From assembly GCA_001599715.1 (NCBI GenBank), contig BCHU01000005.1, positions 1-64,000 of the forward strand: a stretch of 64,000 nt of DNA. Direction: 5' to 3'. Below are positions 56,868 through 64,000 of this stretch, piece after piece (position 1 is the stretch's first letter; the number at the start of each line of letters is the position of its first letter). Origin of the DNA: Phaeotremella fagi (taxonomy: Eukaryota > Basidiomycota > Tremellomycetes > Tremellales > Phaeotremellaceae). The position numbers and the translations under genes were made by a program. The notes beneath the pieces are model-generated. The model saw only the letters and a list, made by a program, of their open reading frames with translations. It made no database searches and was not told the DNA's origin.

Positions 56868-57520
56868 GTTGAGCTGATATCTGGGGATGACATAGAGGTA
56901 ATATTTTACTTTGTATATATAGTTTCATTCATACCACCAACATCTGGATGAAACCTCTGTGAAATCAGGAACGATTTGATCACCTCACCAACGATCCATA
57001 TCAAATCTCAGTTGCGTGATGGCGATATATGAAGATATATGGCGTAGGGATGTACTTGGCAAGGTAGACCAACGGTCTATAACTTGACGAATCAAAGCTG
57101 ATTCGAGCTAAGCTCAATAGTCATAATCATTGATAATGGCGACATCACTTTTTCAAGTTTAATTGAGATAAGAGATTCATTAACCCTAGATCAAATCGCA
57201 TTACGGAGCACCATAGGGAAGTAGGGGTGAAGTAACAATCTTGTTGCTGTATCTTGGCTTAAACTTTATGGCTTGGTTGTACGAAGTAGATTGGAGATTC
57301 TCGCTCACGCAATAATTCGCCTCGAATGGTGTCTTAATTGCGAAATGGTTCGGTTGAAGGCGGAACGATAACGCGACAGTTACGAATCCTGTCAGTACAG
57401 CAATGTTTACGTCTAGGTCAAATCTGGATCATCCTGCAGCACTGCTCCTTGCTTTTCGTAACACGTACAAATACATGGTATTCTAAACCAAACGCACCAT
57501 AAACCCAAAGCAAACCCACT
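56868..57520. other. Intergenic upstream of permease
   Basis: About 650 bases with no coding frame of note. It should contain the permease promoter (TTTGTATATATAG near 56,912-56,924 is the best TATA candidate) and the 3' UTR of the Src1-type gene. Confidence 0.4.
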
Positions 57521-60154
57521 CTACTCCCAAGTAACCCGTCGTTCACCCACCCCAGTCCATTCCCAAGTCAACCAAATCTCTCCGTTAACCTCACGTTCCA
57601 TAACAGAAACGTTTGAATTGGTCTCAACGACTTCGGCGACTTTTTTCCATAGTTTCTCGCGATTCTTGGTAGATGAGGACGGGGGCATTGTCAGGTCTCG
57701 TAGTTGGTTTGGAGCGATGAAGGGGTTAGGGGTTGTACTGGGATCGATAAAATGGAGTCGTTCCTGGGTGTGAGCCGTTGAGTGTTTGAAGGACTTACTT
57801 GATCCTGTAACCTTTTCAAAGCAACTTTGACCAATTCCCCAACTTTGTATTTCTCCTCTTTTTGACCTTGGTACCAAGAACGGGAGGATGCGATGGCCAA
57901 TAGGACGAGTAGAGTCACTGGACAATCAGTCGTTGGCTAAACATCAACCTACAAGACAGCTCTGAACGCCATCGCGAGACTTGTTTGGTGAGATGGAGTC
58001 TGGCTCTACAACTCAAAGGCATTTCTTCTCGTTTCGATGCGTACCACGAACGACCACTGGGGTCAGCGCTTTCCAAATAACTTCTCACCTAACATCAATC
58101 GATTCAACCACGTCCCCGTGTTCAACCAAATCCTTGAGAGCAGCTTCAAAGATATCGTTAAACTGTTCCAACGAAAATTTGGGCTAACAGTCAGCCAAAC
58201 CCATAGAAGCAACTCACATCTCTTCGTCCCGCATATCTCTCTTGTAAAACTTTTTCTTCGACACCGAATTTCTCTCCTTCACTTTTGGAAGCGTCTTGAA
58301 CGATTCCAGCGCATACTACCGAACCCCTTCCGCGAGATAAATCCTTTTCAATCTCTTTAGCCAAACCACCAATCATTCTTTTCTTGTATGTATCGGGTTT
58401 ACACGACGGTGTGAAAGCTCTTGGTCCGATTCCTGGCAAACCGTCTAAGGCGGGTGAGACGAAACTCAATGGATGGGTTGAGAGGAGATATTCCGGTTCG
58501 CAGGAGATGATCTCGCCATCGGTACAAACCGCATGTAACGGACATGGCGTACATGTTGATGGACGTGGGATGAACGGTAGCAATGGTAGAGCGGACGTGT
58601 CGCATGTGACGAGGTGTTGAGGAGGTGTCCATGGGTCTAGCATTTGTTCTGCTCTGCGAGCGATACAACTGTTGACGCTGTCGAGGGCCATCTGTTTCGA
58701 AATGATGACGTCGTTGGTCGAACTTCCTGGGTCGCAATAGCCGAGAGACGAAGATTGTGCTTTGTAGTGCACCAAGAAAGGGAGGAGGCATAAAAGAACC
58801 AAGGAAGTTGGGATGAATTTTTGGACGCGTTGAACAAGATTTGGTTCTGGTCTTGTTATCCTAGTGACAGTAGTTACAGGTTGAACGTCGTTGGAGGTGA
58901 TTTGGTTGAGTTTAGCTTGGACTGAATGGTTGTATTCATCCGCAGCGACTAGATCTTGATTCTCACGGCGAGGCGATGTTTTGAGATTTTCCATGCTAGG
59001 TCCGATTTTTCGTAGTATCGAAGGTGTCGAAGTGGATGCAGGTAAAGACATCCTGGATTGTTTTGAGATGGGTTTTGAAGGTCCCATGGATGACTGGGGT
59101 TAGTGAGAACCGGGCTGAGACCCACCTTTCTTCTCCGTTTTCTCTCAGCAGCATCTTCACCACCACTCTGGAAAGGGTTATAATCTGAGAACCCAGAATC
59201 GTCACCACCGGATCGACGAGGGGTTTTGAGATGTTTGACCGGTTCCTGATCCTCCTTCTCGCTATCGGGACTGATGAATTCTGTATGAGCTTTGATGGGG
59301 GATTTTGATTTCTTCATTCTAGCAGCTTCTCTTCTTCTGTCTCTTTCTTCCAAGTCTTCTGAGGAGGCTACGATGACGTCGTGAATCTCTTCTACGGCTG
59401 GTAGTTCTGTGGATAACTTTCGACGCGAGGCTGATGGTTCTGTACGAGCCAAACTGGCTCTAGAAGCTTTAGGTACCTAGTTTATCAGTAGATGATATAT
59501 CCCAAACTTACAGGTGGGGTATCGACAATCTCTTCCTTGATCTCAGTTTTTCGTCTACTTTTTCGATCAGTCAATGGAGCAGACGATTTCCTCGATCTTT
59601 TAGGAGCAGGTTCTTCGGTGACATGTCCAGCGACATGCGTTTCCAATTCGACAACCGGTTCGTTCTTCACCGGGGACGTAGCTTCGATTTGTCTACTTGA
59701 TTTTCTAGGACGTTTGGAGCCAACCGATGCCGTTTCAGAGATCGAATCGGAATCTTTGATGATTTTAATTCCTTTTTTCGATGGTTTGACTTTGGAGTTT
59801 TTGGATAGGATAGACTGATTGATGTTAGTGATGTTCAAGCAGATGTCACGTACGTTAGCTTGGGGTTTGACACGGTCATCAAATAGTTGAACTAGATCGG
59901 CCTTTTTGGCTGAATTTGGATAGGGGATGTCGTGGGAAAGGAGAATATTTCTAGTCACGCGTCAGTAAGTGTGAGTCAAAGAGTAGAAGTATATGTGGGT
60001 AGGAAATGAATGTATAATTCACCTTAGTTGAGGAATCTATGTTGTTGTAAGCATAATTCACATCAGATCAAACATTCGATGAAAGCGGACACACCTTTAA
60101 CGATGACGAATCAAAGTCCTCAGCCAGATATTCACTAGGTGAGGGGACGGACAT
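57521..60154 (-). CDS. SRC1: Inner nuclear membrane protein, Src1/Heh1 (Man1-type)
   Basis: About 780 residues. The N-terminal HeH/LEM-like helix motif SVPSPSEYLAEDFDSSSLK, IPQLR and NILLSHDIPYPNSAKKADLV is spread over three exons. A long basic/Ser-rich nucleoplasmic region follows (GSKRPRKSSR, KRSRKSSAP, AERKRRRK). TM1 is LVQRVQKFIPTSLVLLCLLP. The lumenal region has a Cys pair (TCTPCPLHAVC). TM2 is VTLLVLLAIASSRSW, leading to the MSC (Man1-Src1 C-terminal) domain, whose winged-helix part includes FNDIFEAALKDL...GDVVESIDVR and LWKKVAEVVETN. It links chromatin, often telomeres, to the nuclear envelope. Divergent from REV7. Confidence 0.88.
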
Positions 60155-60243
60155 GATGGTGTGGTGAGATGGTGGTGGTGTACTATGATATGATTACCTT
60201 GAGTGTCGTTGTCGCTATCAAGTAGATGTTTATGATATCCAGA

Positions 60244-60272
<29 letters not shown>
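60244..60272. repeat. (TTG)n microsatellite
   Basis: About nine uninterrupted TTG triplets in the Src1/REV7 divergent promoter, outside any confident coding exon. Confidence 0.9.
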
Positions 60273-60274
<2 letters not shown>

Positions 60275-60304
60275 CGTTTATGAAATGGGATAAACTCAAA
60301 TTAA

Positions 60305-60574
60305 ATGTGGCAATTATATTCTAGGTCTGGTTTAGATCGACTTTTGGGTACTCTATGCATCGTATTGAGCAGCGTTGAGTGTCTAGATGGATGCATAGGA
60401 TATGGTCGATTACCACCTGGATTTATGCATAGGAGACAGTGGAAATTGAATCAACGAGGTGTAGATAATGACGATTCCACTGGTGAATTCACCCTTTACC
60501 TCCACTCGCCACGACCGCATCATCAGGCAAGAGTGAAATCAACTTCACCATTCTCACTATACAACACACCATGA
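60305..60574 (+). CDS. Small ORF upstream of REV7, doubtful
   Basis: An 89-codon frame from ATG (MWQLYSRSGLDRLLGTLC) to TGA, ending 49 bases before the REV7 start codon. It has no family features, but it is longer than chance frames nearby. It could be a small gene, a 5' UTR segment or a remnant. Confidence 0.25.
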   Translation: MWQLYSRSGLDRLLGTLCIVLSSVECLDGCIGYGRLPPGFMHRRQWKLNQRGVDNDDSTGEFTLYLHSPRPHHQARVKSTSPFSLYNTP

Positions 60575-60623
60575 GATAGATCCAACCTGTACCAGCCATA
60601 CAACCCCTCATACTATCACTAAC

Positions 60624-61564
60624 ATGTCGAACCAAGTAGGGCTAAGCTACAAAGGTAAGCTCCCACAACCCCTTCTCACTAACCCCCAGAAATTTCCGAA
60701 ACCATAACCACCTTCCGTAAGTGCGCCCTCTCAACCACCCCCTAACCCCAGTCGAAATAACTTTCCACACCTTACTCTGTCTCCGACAAATCTATCCACC
60801 CAGCACCTTCACCAGAAAACGAACACACGGGGTTCCAGTCTATCAATCCCGTCATCCCTTGCTTCGTGAATATATCAGCGAGATCTGTTTACATTTACAT
60901 CGTGAACTCGAAGCTAGGAATCTTGGTAAAGTTTATTTCGTAGTCAAAGATCTGAGAGGTCTACCGTTGGAGAGGTTTATTATTGATTTTGGATTTTTGG
61001 GGGTGGAGCTGGATGGGTTAAGTAGGGAGATTGGGTAGGTTGTTGGAAATGGGATTTGGGATTGGTGCTGATACTGTCAGACTTATTGGGGCACCTACAG
61101 CGGAAGAATTGTCTTTAATGCTCAGAGGGTTTTTGATACGTTTAACATCGTTAGATAGTCAACTAGACGATAACAGGGGTGAGGAAATGCCCAATCATTT
61201 CATCTCCAAACATGTTAACCTGATCTCATAGGCGAACTCACGTTCGGGATAGTGATTGAAACACTAGATAACAAAGAGCCATCAAGTAACAACCCCACTG
61301 ACGGGGTGAGTTTTTTCAATTAACACACTCACTGACCAATCATAGTCTGTAGCCCCTTGGACACCAGCCTTGCGATCCGACATTCTCCGTCCAAATGATG
61401 AAGAATGTACATCAAAACATGAACCCCTTCTCCATGTCAAAGCTATAGAGACTGGAGTCATAGACGTAAGTCAATATTCTGATCAAGCTGACCACTAGTT
61501 ACGGTTGATGGTACAAGAATGTGTTGCTAAAACTGGAGTCCAAAAATTGGAGATTGGCCAATAG
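60624..61564 (+). CDS. REV7: HORMA-domain REV7/MAD2L2, DNA polymerase zeta accessory subunit
   Basis: About 240 residues. MSNQVGLSYK and EISETITTFR are two tiny first exons split by a 35-nt intron. Then VEITFHTLLCLRQIYPPSTF, KRTHGVPVYQSRHPLLREYI, GKVYFVVKDLRGLPLERFII and the tail LRLMVQECVAKTGVQKLEIG match the HORMA fold of Rev7. It binds Rev3 and Rev1 in translesion synthesis and acts in double-strand break choice. The gene has at least six short introns; the donor after REIG is less certain. Divergent from SRC1; converges with the CUE gene. Confidence 0.82.
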
Positions 61565-61704
61565 TCATTGGTATATTCATGAAATTTCATACAAGATTAG
61601 GTATATTCAAATACAAGCTTCCATCTATCAAACCAAACCAAATCAACGACATTTCTATTCATCAAACGGATTCCTAATCGATCAGTCCCATCCAAAACCA
61701 AAAC

Positions 61705-63221
61705 TCACTTGGTATATTCCAAACCCTCATCATCGCTATCTCCTAAAGTATGAGTGACTCCAGGAGGAGTTTTAGGGATCTGATGAACGAGAGAAGGGGT
61801 AGGTGCAGAAGGGAGACTTGGATTTGGATCCGATTCGTCACCTAAAACATGGGCTGAGGGGGATGTAGAAAGGAGATCGACTTTTCTTTTGGGCAGGATA
61901 CCGAGTTTAGCTATAGGTTTATCAGATCATGCATTTGAGTTTTTAGACAGTTGACTGACCTAGATCAATCTTACCAGCTCCTTTGTCTGGACTGCCTACA
62001 CCTACAGCACCTGGACTTCGTCTACCTGATACAGGTGAGGTTGTTGATAAAGTGCGTGCGGGGGGAAGGGGGTCGTCTGGAATCGATAAGCTACGACTGA
62101 GGATATCTACTCACCAAAAGCGTCAGACGGTTGCCATCGATTAGTCTGTCTAACAGGTTGAGGTGTAGGATCAAGAGTCGATTGGGAAGAGAAACTCTCG
62201 GATCTCATACTGGGAGTATTACTCCTACCTGTCAGCAACTTAACCAAACAGAACTCACAATCTCGGTTCGTTCCATAAACTAGCCCCGTTTCTGTTCTGA
62301 ACGCCACCTCTGGAACCACCTTGCATCTGAACACCCGGACTACCATCATATTGCTCCCTACCCCAGTCGCTCGTGTTTGGTTTAGAAACACTTCCGGCAG
62401 CTTGTTGAGCCTGATACTCGGAGTATTTAGCTTTAGCTTTTGAAAGTAAGGAATTGAAGGTTTGCTTTCCAACTGTCGTTATGTCAGGTAAAAAATATAA
62501 CCTCGAAGACTACCCACCTTCAACGGCTCGTTCCAATTTCTCCTCAACAGCTAGCATACCAGGTGGATTGCCTTCTCCCTCGTTACCGTTAGAATTCCCG
62601 AAACTGAATGGATCGTTTCGCTGAACTTGGGCCTGAGGGGGTGGTTGTGGTTGTGAACGTCTAACTCGTGGTTGATAAGGTAATTGATCAGTTGGGAATT
62701 GTCTTCCCTGTTGCTGTTGCTGTTGGTACTGTTGGACATAAGATCGTTGATCCTGCATCTGCAGTGATCTAGCGAATTCAGCATCAAGATCGACCTGTGA
62801 CTGGATCATATTTCAGTAACGTGTACTCTACTGTACGTTCAAATGAACTCACCTCCTCCTCACGTCTACTCCCAACCAATTCATCAGGTTTGAATTCAGG
62901 ATCAGTCATTTGCAGTAACGTCTCAATAGCTCTATCCGAGCTCCCACCGACAGACTCGAGAATCACCTCGATAACGTCAACTTCAACTGTGGGGAACATT
63001 AATTGGAGTTCTGCGATTTTGGGATTCGAATGGGGCGGTGCGGTGGTGGGTGCATCTTCTGCATTGGCTGTGGTTGTTACTGGTAGAGATGTAGGTGGTG
63101 GTGATGACACTGTTGGTGCTGACATTGTTGCTGTTGTCGCTATCGTTACCGTGTTTGTCGTTATCGTGAAGGTGTTTGTCAACGTTGCATGGGTTGATGC
63201 TTGGCTGAGTTTATGACGCAT
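61705..63221 (-). CDS. CUE-domain protein, Cue5-like
   Basis: About 400 residues. After a Thr/Val-rich N-terminus, NPKIAELQLMFPTVEVDVIE with VGGSSDRAIETLLQMTDPE is a clear CUE ubiquitin-binding domain. Gln/Pro-rich (VQQYQQQQQQGRQ) and basic Ser-rich parts follow. The C-terminus VTHTLGDSDDEGLEYTK may hold an Atg8-binding type segment, as in the autophagy receptor Cue5, but this is inference. The first ATG is at 63221 (MRHKLSQ); the in-frame ATG at 63125 (MSAPTVSSPPP) is the more likely start. Introns fall after SRREEE, AVEGG, LPRL and DAFGE. Confidence 0.8.
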
Positions 63222-63314
63222 TGTCACCAAATACTTTATTCATCACCCCCAGTTAAAGGTGTTGTTCAATACTTTCAATCGTATCTCTTCTCATTAATCA
63301 TCACATCAACCACC

Positions 63315-64000
63315 ATGCCAAGAGCTGAATCTGGATCTAACAAAGCTATAGGTAACGCAATCAAGGCCAAAGGTAAGTAACCATACAACCACAAAGGCTA
63401 ATACTGACCCACCCCAGGCCTGGGTAGACTCCGATGGTACTGTCAAATCTGTGAAAAACAATGTCGAGACGAGAACGGTTTCCAAGCTCATTGTCGTGGA
63501 GAACCGCATCTACGAAAGTTAATGATAGTCGGTCCCAAAGCTGGTCAAACCATTGCAGAATTCTCTAAACAATTTCAATACGAATTCATGTCACTCCTCC
63601 GAACTCGACATAGTACCCAAAGAGTAAGAGCGAACGCGGTGTACAACGAATACATTCAAGATAAAGACCATGTTCACATGAACGCTACTCGTTGGGTCAC
63701 ACTTTCTGGTTTCGTCATGACGATAGGGAAAGCTGGTTTAGTTAAAGTTGACGAAGATGAGAAAGGGCTATGGATCAGTTGGATTGATAATACACCGAAA
63801 ACACTTGCTAAACAGGCTGCGTCGCAGAAGAGGGAGAGAGCTGAGATGGACGGTGAAGAGAGAGAGAGGAGGTTGTTGGAGGATCAGATTAAAAGAGCTA
63901 AAGCTAGTTTACCTGAGGATGTAGTGGGTGAAGGGGAATTGGTTAAACCAGAGGGAGAAAAGTTTTCATTAAACCTATTCGGTGGTGACAAAATCGAATC
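63315..64000 (+). CDS. KIN17: KIN17-like DNA/RNA-binding protein, truncated by window end
   Basis: MPRAESGSNKAIGNAIKAK, then a 46-nt intron and GLGRLRWYCQICEKQCRDEN, GFQAHCRGEPHLRKLM: the KIN17 zinc finger (C..C..H..H). The winged-helix segment QYEFMSLLRTRHSTQRVRAN, YNEYIQDKDHVHMNATRWVT and SGFVMTIGKAGLVKV follows. It acts in DNA repair, replication and RNA processing in the nucleus. The C-terminal KOW/SH3 part lies beyond position 64000. Confidence 0.92.

Noticed and set aside
1..64000. CRISPR arrays, rRNA genes, intact transposons
   Set aside because: No spaced identical repeats, no rRNA core sequence, and no reverse transcriptase, integrase or transposase motifs were seen on either strand.

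Overview
The window is the left end of a fungal chromosome. It opens with three C-rich telomere units (TAACCCCC, i.e. TTAGGGGG on the other strand), a repeat known from Cryptococcus and relatives. Gene density, a protein-coding repertoire rich in Zn2Cys6 regulators and Dal5-type permeases, and many very short spliceosomal introns fit a basidiomycete yeast of the Tremellomycetes. Species cannot be named from the sequence alone.

Region 1 (1-3.6 kb): telomere, a DUF5648 protein, a coding-like fragment, and a peroxiredoxin-like (AhpC/TSA_2) protein with a long disordered N-terminus. Region 2 (3.7-15.1 kb): a Dal5-type permease, a full-length 5-oxoprolinase, a sarcosine/fructosyl-amino-acid oxidase-type flavoprotein and a divergent Zn2Cys6 regulator, together an organic-nitrogen scavenging block. 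Region 3 (15.1-21.8 kb): four class II aldolase/adducin-fold genes in mirror image, A(-) B(+) then B(-) A(+). Between the two pairs lie a secreted seven-repeat protein with dibasic sites at the repeat junctions (a Kex2-processed repeat protein candidate) and a gene relic. The A copies keep the metal-binding histidines; the B copies have lost some or all of them.

Region 4 (21.9-43.7 kb): a DUF3292 membrane protein, then an accessory metabolic stretch: aldo-keto reductase, second Dal5-type permease, Ldh_2-type dehydrogenase, Zn2Cys6 regulator, short-chain dehydrogenase, PTR2 peptide transporter, class III aminotransferase, gamma-glutamyltranspeptidase, a third Zn2Cys6 regulator and a carboxymuconolactone-decarboxylase-like protein. 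With 5-oxoprolinase and PTR2, the transpeptidase gives the chromosome end much of a gamma-glutamyl/peptide nitrogen route. Region 5 (44-64 kb) moves to more ordinary genes: an orphan protein, a WD40 protein (possibly EED-like), the mitochondrial dicarboxylate carrier, an alpha/beta hydrolase broken by an in-frame TGA, a His/Gly/Pro-rich protein, a 2-oxoglutarate oxygenase, an intron-containing tRNA-Pro, a third permease, Src1/Man1-type inner nuclear membrane protein, REV7, a CUE-domain protein and the 5' part of KIN17.

Coding coordinates run from start codon to stop codon and include introns. Introns were placed by hand from GT/GC...AG signals, the branch-like CTRAC motif and continuity of family motifs, so exon edges in less conserved genes are approximate.
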